Notes: generated by a model not told the origin, from the letters alone. Shown: positions 10,096 through 19,521, counted from the first letter of the stretch. The stretch: DNA of 64,000 bases from Haloterrigena alkaliphila (GCF_017352155.2 NZ_CP084319.1:186001-250000), one strand, 5' to 3'. Made by a program: numbers and translations.

Positions 10096-11115
10096 ATGGG
10101 AGCAGCGCACAATCGACAATGGCGGCTCGCAGAGCTACCGACCGGCGAACCGACGGCCGACAATTTCGAACTGACTGAGGACCCGATCCCAGAGCCGGGC
10201 CCAAAGGAGGTGCTCGTCCGGTCCGAGTACCTCTCCGTCGATCCGTACATGCGCGGGCGGATGCGCGACAGCGAGTCCTACGCTGACCCGTGGCCCGTCG
10301 GCGAACCGATGCGAGCACGGGCCGTCGGCACGGTCGTCGAATCGAACCACGCCGCGTTCGAGGCCGGTGACACCGTCTTGGGCAATCTGTACTGGGCCGA
10401 GTACGCGGTCGTCGACGGCACCGCCCTCGAGACAGTCAATACGGGGACGGCACCGGTCTCGACGGCACTACACGTCCTCGGGATGCCCGGCCGGACCGCC
10501 TACGTCGGCACCGTCGATGTTGGCGAGGTCGAACCAGGCGATACGGTCGTCGTCTCCGCCGCGGCCGGCGCGGTCGGTTCCGTCGCCGGCCAGATTGCTC
10601 GGATTGCCGGCTGCCGCGTGGTCGGGATCACGGGCCGGGACGAGAAGGCCGACTGGCTCACCAACGACCTCGGCTTCGACGCGGCGATCAATTACCGCAC
10701 GACCGACGACCTCTCGGCGGCGGTCGCCGACGCTTGCCCGCGCGGCGTCGACCTCTACTTCGAGAACGTTGGTGGGGAGGTGACCGACGCCGTCATGGAC
10801 CACCTCGTCGACCACTCTCGCGTGGCCGTCTGCGGGAAGATTGCTCTCTACAACGCGGAAGAAGGCGACGACCGACTACGTGGTCCGCGGCGCCTCCACC
10901 AGCGGACCCGCACTCGCGTTGAGGGGTTTATCGTCAGCGATCACGCCGATCGGTTCGACCACATCAATGCGCGGCTCCGGCGGTGGGTCGAGGAGGACCG
11001 GCTTCAGTATCGAGAGACGGTCACCGACGACATCGAGAACGCTGCCGATGCGTTCCTGGGGCTGTTCGACGGGACGAACATTGGGAAACAGCTCGTCCGG
11101 ATCGACGCGGACTAA
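10096..11115 (+). CDS. NADPH-dependent MDR oxidoreductase, CurA-like
   Basis: A 339-aa medium-chain dehydrogenase/reductase without the zinc ligands of alcohol dehydrogenases. The N-terminal part has SVDPYMRGRM, typical of the leukotriene B4 12-hydroxydehydrogenase / CurA branch. The Rossmann part has SAAAGAVGSVAGQIA and the family-typical YFENVGGEVTDAV. Members reduce the alpha,beta double bond of enones using NADPH in the cytoplasm. The substrate is unknown here. It stands alone between two gaps, so context does not help. Length is normal for the family. Confidence 0.9.
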   Translation: MGAAHNRQWRLAELPTGEPTADNFELTEDPIPEPGPKEVLVRSEYLSVDPYMRGRMRDSESYADPWPVGEPMRARAVGTVVESNHAAFEAGDTVLGNLYWAEYAVVDGTALETVNTGTAPVSTALHVLGMPGRTAYVGTVDVGEVEPGDTVVVSAAAGAVGSVAGQIARIAGCRVVGITGRDEKADWLTNDLGFDAAINYRTTDDLSAAVADACPRGVDLYFENVGGEVTDAVMDHLVDHSRVAVCGKIALYNAEEGDDRLRGPRRLHQRTRTRVEGFIVSDHADRFDHINARLRRWVEEDRLQYRETVTDDIENAADAFLGLFDGTNIGKQLVRIDAD

Positions 11116-11687
11116 GCCCACTGGGGGCCCACTCGAGCGAGCACCTCTTGCACGGTCATGACGGAACTACTGTTCAGCACCGACAGATGACAGCAAAAAC
11201 GTAATTGACACCTGCTTCGATCTCTGTTCCGCAAGTTGACATCATCCTCCGCCTTCAGGCCGAGGAATCCCGAGCACTGGGATAGTACGGTTTGCAGTCT
11301 CCCTGATGGCGACGTAATCGGATCGCGCCCTCAGCCTTGGACCCATCCTGACGGACGGTTCCCTAGACGTGGCTGTGTCGTGATTTCTGAGTGTGGTGGG
11401 AACAAACGGTAGGAGACCGATCTCTTGATTCAGTTTTGTGAACGTGATAAATAGGGGCGTTGAGCTGCGTTGCAAGAGGATAGTACTGACCACACCCCAG
11501 TCCGTATGGGTGACGCAGATGACGGAACGACCGTCACCGTCATGAGCAAAGAAGCCTGTCTGGTGAATGACTAACACAGCCCTATAGACGTTGAGTTGTG
11601 TTATCATGGTCCCCGCAAATCGTTTAGTTGAGCCGCTTATAGGGACTACATCGACTTTGAAGCAATCACATACTACGCAATGATAAC
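11116..11687. other. Non-coding gap with a possible IS200/IS605-type end remnant
   Basis: A 572-bp gap. At 11246-11265 there is an imperfect hairpin (eight stem positions with one mismatch, loop TTCA) resembling the right-end hairpins of IS200/IS605 elements elsewhere in the window. The stretch 11300-11385 is similar to 15587-15655, suggesting two remnants of the same lost sequence. No intact gene is visible. Confidence 0.45.
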
Positions 11688-12695
11688 ATGACAAATATAG
11701 AAGACGTGTTGTTGTTTGGTGCGCTCGCACTTGTCTGGGGAACAGCCTTTACAGCGATCGAAATCGGGCTAGAAACACTGCCACCGCTCCTCTTCGCAGC
11801 GGCTCGGTTAGATATTGCCGCGGTCATTTTTATCGGAGCGGTGCTACTCAGCCGGCTCCGGTGGCTCCCCCAGACGAAAGCAGACCTCGCTCTCATCCTC
11901 TCGAACGGCATCCTCGTCATTGGAGCGCACTTTGCGTTCTCGTTCATCGGCCAGAGTTACGTCACGAGTGGTGTCGCTGCGGTCATCCTCAGTTTCACGC
12001 CGATCATTACGCCGGTCATCGCTATCCGTGTCCTCTCAACAGAACGGATCTACATCACGGATATCATTGGACTAGGTACTGGGCTCGCTGGCGTGATCGC
12101 TATTGCAATTGCTGGCGGATCCTTCGACGGACAATTCCTCGGCATTGGGCTTCTCTTGGCGTCCGCAGTCGTCTTCGCGCTCGGCTCCGTACTGACAGAA
12201 CGCTGGTCAGCGGGCCTCCCGACGATGGCACTCTACGCGTGGTCGATGGTTACCGGGGCGGTATTCCTTCACGCGACAGCGTACGCCTATTCAGGAGCAA
12301 CGTTCCGAAATGTAACGTGGACGCCGTCAGCGGCCGTCGCGCTCGCATATCTTGGGATTTTCGCAACAGCTGGCGGGTTCCTCCTGTATTTCACTTTGCT
12401 GAACAGAATCGGTGCAACGAATATCAGCCTCATCAACTACGCATCACCCGTTGTGGCGACGGTTTTCGGTGCAGTCCTTCTTGGTGAGCAAATTACCATA
12501 GCGACCGTCACCGGATTCGCGCTCATCGTTGTCGGATTCGTGCTTTGCAATATCCGGCCGCTCTGGCAGCTTGTCCAGTCTACTCGAACCATAGCCGGAA
12601 GTGACCGAGTGCTTGAACGTGATGAAGTCTGCATCCAAGGTGATGTCTACAAGACACAGTCTGACTCACAGAACTACCTGCAGCCAGGTGATTAA
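11688..12695 (+). CDS. EamA-family (DMT superfamily) transporter
   Basis: A 335-aa integral membrane protein with about ten hydrophobic segments arranged as two EamA repeats. The first repeat starts LLFGALALVWGTAFTAIEIG, and the second is around residues 150-290 with AYLGIFATAGGFLLYFTLLN. EamA proteins are drug/metabolite transporters that export amino acids, nucleosides or other small molecules. The C-terminal ~40 residues after IVVGFVLCNIRPLW are hydrophilic and may be an ordinary tail or an extension reading into junk. It is a single gene, and the substrate is unknown. Confidence 0.9.
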   Translation: MTNIEDVLLFGALALVWGTAFTAIEIGLETLPPLLFAAARLDIAAVIFIGAVLLSRLRWLPQTKADLALILSNGILVIGAHFAFSFIGQSYVTSGVAAVILSFTPIITPVIAIRVLSTERIYITDIIGLGTGLAGVIAIAIAGGSFDGQFLGIGLLLASAVVFALGSVLTERWSAGLPTMALYAWSMVTGAVFLHATAYAYSGATFRNVTWTPSAAVALAYLGIFATAGGFLLYFTLLNRIGATNISLINYASPVVATVFGAVLLGEQITIATVTGFALIVVGFVLCNIRPLWQLVQSTRTIAGSDRVLERDEVCIQGDVYKTQSDSQNYLQPGD

Positions 12696-12965
12696 CCGCT
12701 CTTCCCTGGGCGGCTGCATACTCATGGATGGGAGTACTGATTTATTCAGGATGTTCTGCGAGACGCACAGTATGACGCGATTGGTGACAGCATCCGTCAG
12801 CTGGATGGCGTCGTCGTGAATCCGACGAGACCTGGCCGTCGCCGGCTGCGAAGAGAAATGAACTGGTCGAACGTTCTGATCTGCTCTCTGAAACTGAAGA
12901 AGTCAGAAGGCCCCTGATTACTGTCTTTGAAAGCGTCCGCGGTGTATTCCACTCAGCACCAGACC

Positions 12966-14990
12966 TTATCGATGGATCGATCGCGTCAACGAGAAGACGA
13001 ACACTGCGATCAGAAACGCGCCGATGAACCCCTCGATTGCGCTGAGCACCTGCGGCCCGAATCCGGCACTGACGGGGCTAGAACCGAGTATAAATGTAAT
13101 AAACGACTGAAGGCTCAGCAACAGATATCCAAGCCCGAACGGCGCATCCGAAGGTGGTACCACCTCCAAGAGCCAATAGGCCACGGCAAACACCCAAATC
13201 GTGGCCAGAGATGCCATGATCGGGCGTTGCGGCCGTTCGCCATACCCTGCGATGAGCCCGAGTGTCCCGTTACTCAGCCATCGATAGCCCGCTAGCCACC
13301 CGGGTGTATCTGCACGCTTCGTCGCCCCACGATCGATCCCCGGGACGAGAGCTCTCGTGAGATCCGTTAGTGACCGGCCAAGACCAATAACTGGTGCCGC
13401 GGCATACTGCGGGACCGATGAGGGGCTATCGCGTAATGACTGACGCACTCGCCGACGGGCCAGCGTTGCGTGCTGCTTGCGGCGATAGCGCATCTCGTGG
13501 ACAAAGAACTCCGAGGCAGCCTTATTGTGCCCTGCCTCGGTCGCTCCGCTTTTCGCCCGTAAATAGGTATCCTCAAGCATCTCATACTGTGCTAACGCAT
13601 CCTCGTCGGACTCTCGATACGATACCGGCCAACTAGGCGCCAGCGCATCGAGCCGCCAGTCCGGTTTGAACGAGCTAGCGTGGGCGCTGAAATCAAAGCT
13701 ATTGAAATCTGTCCGTTGAATTCGGAGATAGGCGACCGGGTCGGCCGGGAGTGACACACCCTCCGTCACGTCAATCGACACGCGACCAAGCGTCGCACCG
13801 GCGAGGTCAAAGTGAGCATCGTCGCCGAGTTCAAGACGTCCAGCGGCCAACTCCGCGTTCTGCAGATCGATCACCGCGTTTGGCGCACGAACGCGCCGTA
13901 ATCGCACTGTATCAGTGAACTGCGCGTTCTGCAGATTGACAGCATCCCGAAACGTCGTCTCGCAGAATCGGGTTAATCCTTTGAACGCCACGTGGCCACA
14001 GTCGACTGCCCCTTCGAACTCTGTCGCAAGAAACTCGGCCTTCCCGTCGATCGTGCTGTTCCAGAGGACGACATCACCCTCGAACGTGGTGTAGTTGAAG
14101 ATCACCGCCGTCTCGAAGGTGCCCCGAAGCTGCGCACCGCCCCTGATAGTTGCCTTGCTGAAATCTGCCTTTCCGGAGACGGTTGCCCACAGTTCGACCT
14201 GGTCCGCAAAGAAAGCGTAGTTGAACATCGCTACATCATCGAACGTGGCACCGTTGAACGTCGCGGCCGCTCGAAATCGGGCGTGCTTGAAGTCAGCACT
14301 CGCTCTGAAGGCGACCCCCGAGAAATCAATGTCACCGTTGACGCTGATGTATCGGTTCGCAGCCGTCCCAGTCGTCGTCTCCTCCGACTGCCCGTCTCGA
14401 CAGAGGTCAGCCCCGACCATGGTTAGCGGCGGCCCAAAGACAGCGTCACTGCAGTCGACAGTCGAGTCGATCGTCGCCAGACGAAAATCAATCGGGTTAC
14501 TGTCAGTCCGGGCAATATGCACCCCAGAAAGGTCGAGTATCTTGAGATGAGCACCGACGAAGCACGTCTGCTGTCCACCGGCTGGATCGAGTGCGTGGAG
14601 AAGTTGCTCGGACACCTCGGAGTGCGTCACTCCGACCTCATCGTAGCGAGTTGGCGCGAGATGAAACACGCATCGATCCGTCCCCTCGATCGGCTCATGC
14701 GGGCACTCCTGGGGAAGCCACGGCTGGTCGTCGCGCCAGACGGTGGCCGCTCCAGACAGCGACACGTCGAGAACGGTAGCTTCGTCCATTGCCAGCACGT
14801 CGCCGATCGAGGTCACAGCAATCGACGCTGGATCGGCATCCAGCATCGTAGCGATCTCCTCGATGCGATGCTGCGGATCGCTGTCTCCCACCTTCCGGAG
14901 CGTGGTCTCGAGATCCCAGACCCGTCCAACGTAGGTTTCGAGCCGTTCGTCCCAGGTTTCCGACTCGAAGAACGTACATCTGCCTCCCAT
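12966..14990 (-). CDS. Pentapeptide-repeat protein with C-terminal membrane/pore-like domain
   Basis: A 674-aa protein. Residues ~1-160 are a soluble N-terminal region with a possible metal-binding patch (CPHEPIEGTDRCVFHLAP). Residues ~190-400 are pentapeptide-type repeats with A(D/N)F/L periodicity (for example FSGVAF, FKHARF, FNGATF, FSKATI), expected to form a right-handed beta helix. The last ~85 residues hold two hydrophobic helices around a pore-helix-like LLLSLQSFITFILGS, resembling two-TM ion-channel modules. The pairing suggests a membrane channel with a large cytoplasmic beta-helix. It is transcribed alone, and its physiological role is unknown. Confidence 0.75.
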   Translation of the reverse strand: MGGRCTFFESETWDERLETYVGRVWDLETTLRKVGDSDPQHRIEEIATMLDADPASIAVTSIGDVLAMDEATVLDVSLSGAATVWRDDQPWLPQECPHEPIEGTDRCVFHLAPTRYDEVGVTHSEVSEQLLHALDPAGGQQTCFVGAHLKILDLSGVHIARTDSNPIDFRLATIDSTVDCSDAVFGPPLTMVGADLCRDGQSEETTTGTAANRYISVNGDIDFSGVAFRASADFKHARFRAAATFNGATFDDVAMFNYAFFADQVELWATVSGKADFSKATIRGGAQLRGTFETAVIFNYTTFEGDVVLWNSTIDGKAEFLATEFEGAVDCGHVAFKGLTRFCETTFRDAVNLQNAQFTDTVRLRRVRAPNAVIDLQNAELAAGRLELGDDAHFDLAGATLGRVSIDVTEGVSLPADPVAYLRIQRTDFNSFDFSAHASSFKPDWRLDALAPSWPVSYRESDEDALAQYEMLEDTYLRAKSGATEAGHNKAASEFFVHEMRYRRKQHATLARRRVRQSLRDSPSSVPQYAAAPVIGLGRSLTDLTRALVPGIDRGATKRADTPGWLAGYRWLSNGTLGLIAGYGERPQRPIMASLATIWVFAVAYWLLEVVPPSDAPFGLGYLLLSLQSFITFILGSSPVSAGFGPQVLSAIEGFIGAFLIAVFVFSLTRSIHR

Positions 14991-15066
14991 TCTGCTCCCC
15001 CACAGGAACTATTACAAAAAGGTATCATTGAATCCGGCAGGAATAGCTTCAAGACGGCCGGCGCAC

Positions 15067-15276
15067 ATGACCGTCGTAATGGCTCGTGGACGCGTGCGAT
15101 TCCTCAGCGATCGGGAGACCTACGGCTTTATCGAGCGCGATGGCTACGGGCAAGACGTGTTCCTCCACCGTGCTGACGTTGAACACGGCCCGGTCGAAGA
15201 GGGATCCCGTGTCGAGTTTGACGTGACGTCGGCCGACCGTGGGCCGCGAGCACGGAATATACGGGTGACCTCGTAG
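15067..15276 (+). CDS. Cold-shock-domain protein
   Basis: About 69 aa of single cold-shock (OB-fold) domain. The strand carrying RNP1 reads YGFIERDG and RNP2 reads DVFLHRADVE, followed by VEFDVTSADRGPRARNI, as in haloarchaeal CspA proteins. These bind single-stranded RNA/DNA. The ATG at 15067 or the one at 15079 (MARGRVRF) could be used; the latter gives the standard length. It is divergent from the pentapeptide-repeat gene at 14990. It is more basic and less acidic than the usual haloarchaeal CspA, suggesting a paralogue. Confidence 0.85.
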   Translation: MTVVMARGRVRFLSDRETYGFIERDGYGQDVFLHRADVEHGPVEEGSRVEFDVTSADRGPRARNIRVTS

Positions 15277-16031
15277 GCGGAGCCGAGACCGGATTGTCGT
15301 GCCGAGGATAATCGTCTCCAGATGGACAGCCTCGCGTCCAATACGGTTCGATATGGGCCAAATAAATTTCTCACGTGAGAAGTTCGAGTGTGGACGATCG
15401 GCGGAGACAACTGGTGAGGACCTGACGCTCAGCGAACCGGATAAGTATGGGGAACTGCTGCCCACGACAGTGGGGCAGAGTATGACGATGTGGTGGCAGT
15501 GATCCGTGACGAGCTATCTGTACCAGGGATCCGGCGTAGGTGTAGAAGTAGGGGCCGATGCTGACTGTGATGCAGAAATGATGGCGGCGACGTAGTCGGG
15601 TCGTACCGTCATCCTCGGCATCCTCTTGACGGCCGATTCCCTGGACGGACTGTCTGTGTACACTCGTCGTAGCCGTCCAGTTTTCCTTCGATCCAGTCGA
15701 AGAACTGTTATTGGACGTCCTCGATCACGGGCTCGCGGGAATGGTCGGCGATTACTGTATCGTCGGATAAGAGCGTGGCCGATGCGAGTGAGAGTCCGAA
15801 CAACAAGTCGACGAGGCCAGCACTGAAAGCCAATCTCGAGCAGGCGATTGAGGCCGTACAGGCCGTTGACGAGGCTCTCTGAGGATCGTCGCAGGGAGGA
15901 GAGCCTCCTTCGCAAGTGGGGCTGTTCGATCAGATCACCTTGGAGCGCGGCTGAATCCTAGACGACCCATGGATAGTACTGCGGCAAGCATACGACGAGC
16001 GTGTACGCGTGCTCTGGCACCTGGCTGTGAA
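15277..16031. other. Degraded stretch with two broken copies of the 19099 gene family
   Basis: 15350-15500 on the plus strand reads FSREKFECGRSAETTGEDL, similar to the C-terminal part of the protein at 19099-19521. 15918-16045 reads GLFDQI, then a stop, then RQAYDERVRVLWHLAVNQGTF, similar to its N-terminal part. Both are broken, and they lie in reverse order, so they derive from separate copies. Between them, 15587-15655 resembles 11300-11385. No intact gene is present. Confidence 0.5.
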
Positions 16032-16778
16032 TCAAGGGACGTTCGACAGTTGTTCTTCGAGGTCTTCAGTCGTCGTCCACGAAAAGCACTGGTCCAGTGA
16101 TTCGAGGTGGACGAGGGAATCGGTGATCACGCCGCTATACGACGGCGTGCGACCGCCGAGTTCGGTTTCCAGATACGATTCGAGATCTTGCGTCGAGATG
16201 TCTAGTCCATGGTCACGCGCGTGTTCAGCGAGCGCAGCAAGTTCATCGTCGAGGTCATCAGCATGATATGCCAGTTCAATGGCCCGAGCAAATACCGTGT
16301 CTTCTGTTGTGAGTAGAGACTCGTCATCGTAGTGCACCTCCTGTGCTCGAGGGAAGAGATACGTGCGATCAAGCAGCGTTGGGCGTTCAATGCGTCCAAA
16401 CTCAGCGACTGCCCCGCCAGTGTCGTGTTCAAGAATCAGCGGGATCGCATCCGCGTAGAGGGCATGGAGAAAGAACTTCACTTTGAGGTCCGGGACGTCA
16501 TCCGACACATCGAGGTCGGGTTGCGTGGCAAGCAAGTATGCATAGGCATCGTGCCGATGATTCAGCACATCGAGCGCCTCATCGAGACGATACTTGAACG
16601 GTGACTCATAGCTTCCCAGCACGAAATACGTCGAATGCGGGCCAAAGAGATGTTCGTGTCGCGCTCGCATATACGAAAGCAGTCGTTCGCTATCGACTGG
16701 ATCGAGTTCTACCCCGTAGAGGATATCGTCTAAGATGAAGTCCGTGAGTTCTTCCGTATTCTCCGGTATCTTCTCCAT
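16032..16778 (-). CDS. Hypothetical acidic protein divergent from a winged-helix regulator
   Basis: A 248-aa soluble, acidic, helix-rich protein starting MEKIPENTEELTDFILDD. I chose the ATG at 16778 over a TTG three codons upstream. It contains a mid-section with hydrophobic helices (VKFFLHALYADAIPLILEHD) and a C-terminal part rich in acidic and leucine residues. I do not recognise a family. It is divergently transcribed from the winged-helix gene at 16879 across about 100 bp containing a perfect palindrome at 16784-16801. That arrangement suggests control by the neighbour, and a toxin-like or stress-related role is possible but unsupported. Confidence 0.7.
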   Translation of the reverse strand: MEKIPENTEELTDFILDDILYGVELDPVDSERLLSYMRARHEHLFGPHSTYFVLGSYESPFKYRLDEALDVLNHRHDAYAYLLATQPDLDVSDDVPDLKVKFFLHALYADAIPLILEHDTGGAVAEFGRIERPTLLDRTYLFPRAQEVHYDDESLLTTEDTVFARAIELAYHADDLDDELAALAEHARDHGLDISTQDLESYLETELGGRTPSYSGVITDSLVHLESLDQCFSWTTTEDLEEQLSNVP

Positions 16779-16783
16779 ACTAA

Positions 16784-16801
16784 CCAATGTGGATACATTG
16801 G
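16784..16801. promoter_or_regulatory. Perfect palindrome next to the start of the 16778 gene
   Basis: Seven-base arms CCAATGT and ACATTGG are separated by four bases, beginning 5 bp upstream of the ATG at 16778, in the intergenic region shared with the winged-helix gene at 16879. Position and symmetry suit an operator for a dimeric repressor, which would most simply be the 16879 product. Confidence 0.5.
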
Positions 16802-16878
16802 CTAATAACCATACTGGTATAACTTAGGGAAGTCAATCCCGCGTGCTTATGTAATCCGACATCGTATGTCCAGGTAAC

Positions 16879-17352
16879 ATGGCCGACATCTCCGCGCACT
16901 CCAAAACTGACCGCGAGGAAAACCCCTTAGAGCGACAGCGAGAGTTGATGGAGTTGCTGTCACAGGAAACCCGCCACAGTATCATTCAGACGCTTCTGGG
17001 ACATCCAGACCACCTCGCGTCAGCGGCTGAAATTAACCACGCCATCCCGAGTAAATCGAAAAAGACCGTCGAAGAGCAACTCGATGTACTCGTCGAAGCG
17101 GGAATCCTTGAGATCTACGAGTATCCCCCAAACAAGAAAAAGCGCGGCTTGCCGTGGAAATTCTACGGCTTCACCGAGTATGGAGTCGGTATCCTCGGGG
17201 ACTTCAACTACCTCAAGGGCGTCCCAATGGCGCGAGCGGTTCACCAGAAAACGCGAAAGCCCGAGAAGATTGAGCGGCATGAAACGGCCCCCCGACCACC
17301 CCTCCCAGAATCGGTTCGTGCTACGTTCCGGCTTGACGACGAAGAAGCATAA
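16879..17352 (+). CDS. Winged helix-turn-helix transcriptional regulator
   Basis: A 157-aa protein with an ArsR/MarR-like winged helix in residues ~20-95. LSQETRHSIIQTLLGHPDHL is followed by the recognition region AEINHAIPSKSKKTVEEQLDVLVEAGILEIYEY, then a basic wing (PPNKKKRGLPWKFYGFTEYG). The C-terminal tail is charged and carries no obvious ligand-binding domain. It is divergent from the gene at 16778 with a palindrome between them, so it probably regulates that gene and itself. Length fits the many small haloarchaeal HTH regulators; the signal sensed is unknown. Confidence 0.85.
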   Translation: MADISAHSKTDREENPLERQRELMELLSQETRHSIIQTLLGHPDHLASAAEINHAIPSKSKKTVEEQLDVLVEAGILEIYEYPPNKKKRGLPWKFYGFTEYGVGILGDFNYLKGVPMARAVHQKTRKPEKIERHETAPRPPLPESVRATFRLDDEEA

Positions 17353-17483
17353 CAGAGATTACCTGCAGCGAAGAGGAGACTCTACGGTCAGTTCGCATAC
17401 GCAGTTTCCGAAATCGCTGACGCATTTCTAATCTCGTTTGTGAATAAAGAAATCGCGCTACGAACTACTGTTAGAAACGTTTC

Positions 17484-18929
17484 CTAAACATCGATCTCAT
17501 CGTCGGTATTTTCGCCGCTGTCTACGTCGGTGAGTTCCGCATAGAGATCACCGTCAAGGAGTGACTCAAGATCATCCATCTGATCGCCGCGTTTGGCATA
17601 TCCATACGCGAGACCTAATCCACCACCGATGGCAGCTGCTTGTCGTGAGTTACCGATACCAGGAGAGGTCGCTCCTTTTTGAGCACCTAGTGCTGCACCT
17701 TTTCTGATCATCTCAATATCGGCCATTGTGAACCAATGAGAATATGCAGGCGGGACCGCTTCATCGCCGAGATACTCGACCGCACCTAACGTAGCACCGA
17801 CACCAGAACCGCCCGGCGCAGAACTCGACTGCCAGGCACGGCCTCTCGACTTCGCATTGAGACTGAGCTCGATCGGATCAATACGTGCTGCGAGCGAGTC
17901 AGGGTGGGCACTCGCATAGGCACCTGTGGCTGCTCCACTGGCGGCGATCGCTCCGAGACCAAGCGCAGTAGAGAATGGCGCTGAAACAGCGGCCGTCCCG
18001 AGAGCAAGCCCTGCACCGAGAGTATACTTCCCGACTTCCGCAGGGTCCGCATTCTTCGCCGTATACGCTACTTTTTCTCGGAAGTCAGATATCTGCGATC
18101 GCTGTATTGGTAATTGGCTTTTCTTGCCACCAAGAACAGGGTGGCTGGCATCAGATGGGCTATGTTCTTGATCGACCGAAATCAGGGCGACTAATTCATC
18201 CAGTGAGCTGGCATCACTGACAGCACGGTCAAATCCTGTCCGGTGATCGGAGTCGACAATCAAGTCCGAGAGTTCCTGCAACACCGTCTCGGCATCCTCG
18301 GCCTCAGCGACCACATCATCAATCTCCTGTTTGAATTCAGTAGCCTGCGGTTCTGCAGAACCAGGTGACCCCATCGACTCGTGGATTAAGTCGACAACAT
18401 TCGAAAAGTCCGCGTTCACTAGTTCGATCCGATACGTGCCTCCGTCCACGGTTCGGAGCGTGATTGCATCTTTTCGCCACTTTGATTCACCATCAATAGT
18501 GGCGATCTCTTCGTGGTCGATGGAGACGAGCTGATCCCGGGAGTTCGTTGATGTGACAGTGAGGATCCGTCGGTCGGTTAGTATGAGATGGCCAGTTTTT
18601 CTGAATCCGGGATCGATCTCCCACGAATCGGTATTTGGCGCAGTAATCAAGGTTGCACCAGAATCAAAAATCGCTACTGGTTGCTCATCAGGGAATAAAT
18701 ACGTACTCAGCCACTGGCTATATTTCCCATGAGTAGAGTTCAGCACAGCGCGTGAAACACTGGGGTGGCTGGCGTTCTCACATTTGGCTTCAAGATCCGC
18801 TTTCCAATCGGTGTTATCGGACATTTCATATGACGGGACCTCAAATTCCTGAATAGTACCCCCGCATTCTACACAATATCTAGTGAGTGGCACCGTCTCC
18901 AAGCAGAAATCACAGGTACCAGTTCGCAT
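17484..18929 (-). CDS. Zinc-ribbon / PH-like domain protein with glycine-rich hydrophobic C-terminus
   Basis: A protein of about 481 aa, using the ATG that begins MRTGTCDFC. Residues ~6-30 are a zinc ribbon (CDFC and CVEC). A bacterial PH-like domain follows around residues 85-190 (HLILTDRRILTVTST, ISTD-type strands, ending VVDLIHESM). The C-terminal half carries hydrophobic Gly/Ala-rich stretches (YTLGAGLALGTAAVSAPF, LGLGAIAASGAATGAYA) that could be membrane hairpins. This layout suggests a membrane-associated protein with a lipid- or protein-binding PH fold. Function is unknown, and it has no operon partner. Confidence 0.65.
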   Translation of the reverse strand: MRTGTCDFCLETVPLTRYCVECGGTIQEFEVPSYEMSDNTDWKADLEAKCENASHPSVSRAVLNSTHGKYSQWLSTYLFPDEQPVAIFDSGATLITAPNTDSWEIDPGFRKTGHLILTDRRILTVTSTNSRDQLVSIDHEEIATIDGESKWRKDAITLRTVDGGTYRIELVNADFSNVVDLIHESMGSPGSAEPQATEFKQEIDDVVAEAEDAETVLQELSDLIVDSDHRTGFDRAVSDASSLDELVALISVDQEHSPSDASHPVLGGKKSQLPIQRSQISDFREKVAYTAKNADPAEVGKYTLGAGLALGTAAVSAPFSTALGLGAIAASGAATGAYASAHPDSLAARIDPIELSLNAKSRGRAWQSSSAPGGSGVGATLGAVEYLGDEAVPPAYSHWFTMADIEMIRKGAALGAQKGATSPGIGNSRQAAAIGGGLGLAYGYAKRGDQMDDLESLLDGDLYAELTDVDSGENTDDEIDV

Positions 18930-19098
18930 AGGACTATTTCTGCACTCTATCCTCATCAACACTCGACTTGCCAGCCCAACTGTGAAATAGATAGAATATC
19001 AGTTATGATTGGAGGACAGTCTACCGGTTGATGGGGTTCGACTACGAGGTGGCGTTACGTGACCTTCCACTGGCCGATCAGGATGCTATCACCGGTGA

Positions 19099-19521
19099 AT
19101 GGGGCTGTTCGATCAGATCGGGAACTCGAAATGTGGCCGAATCCCGGATGATTCGCGAAAGGTGGTGCAACGAGCGTACGATGAGCGTGTCCGCCGGGCC
19201 TTGGCGCGTGGCTGTGACCGAGAAACCGTAATGGACGCGTTGGGGATTGCCCGCCGGACGACGTGGTATAACCAGTACCGCACGCAGGCGTACGATTTCC
19301 CCCTCGAGAAGTTCGAACAGGGACGATCGGCGGGCACGACTGCCGAAGAACTGAATCTTGGCGACCCGGATGAAGTGTGGGGAGTTGCTGTTACCGACAC
19401 TGGGACTGAGAGTGATGATGTGATGGAAGGCCATCCAGAACGAGTACTCGGCGAACGAGGATGCAGCGTAGAGACTACCAGTGGGGTTGACGCTGTCCTC
19501 GCCGTGAAGATGATGGGGTGA
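19099..19521 (+). CDS. Small HTH-like protein, member of a repeated family
   Basis: A 140-aa protein beginning MGLFDQIGNSKCGRIPDD. Residues ~35-65 (CDRETVMDALGIARRTTWYN) look like a helix-turn-helix of the kind found in resolvases or transposases. The part after EQGRSAGTTAEELNLGDPDE is less conserved and may be a ragged tail. Two broken relatives lie at ~15350-15500 and ~15918-16045, so the sequence has been copied locally. It could be a small regulator or the remnant of a mobile element's protein. I do not recognise a named family. Confidence 0.5.
   Translation: MGLFDQIGNSKCGRIPDDSRKVVQRAYDERVRRALARGCDRETVMDALGIARRTTWYNQYRTQAYDFPLEKFEQGRSAGTTAEELNLGDPDEVWGVAVTDTGTESDDVMEGHPERVLGERGCSVETTSGVDAVLAVKMMG

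Noticed and set aside
11242-11730. 162-codon minus-strand frame upstream of the EamA gene
   Set aside because: Overlaps the start and promoter of the transporter and has mixed composition; at best it contains a short decayed IS end.
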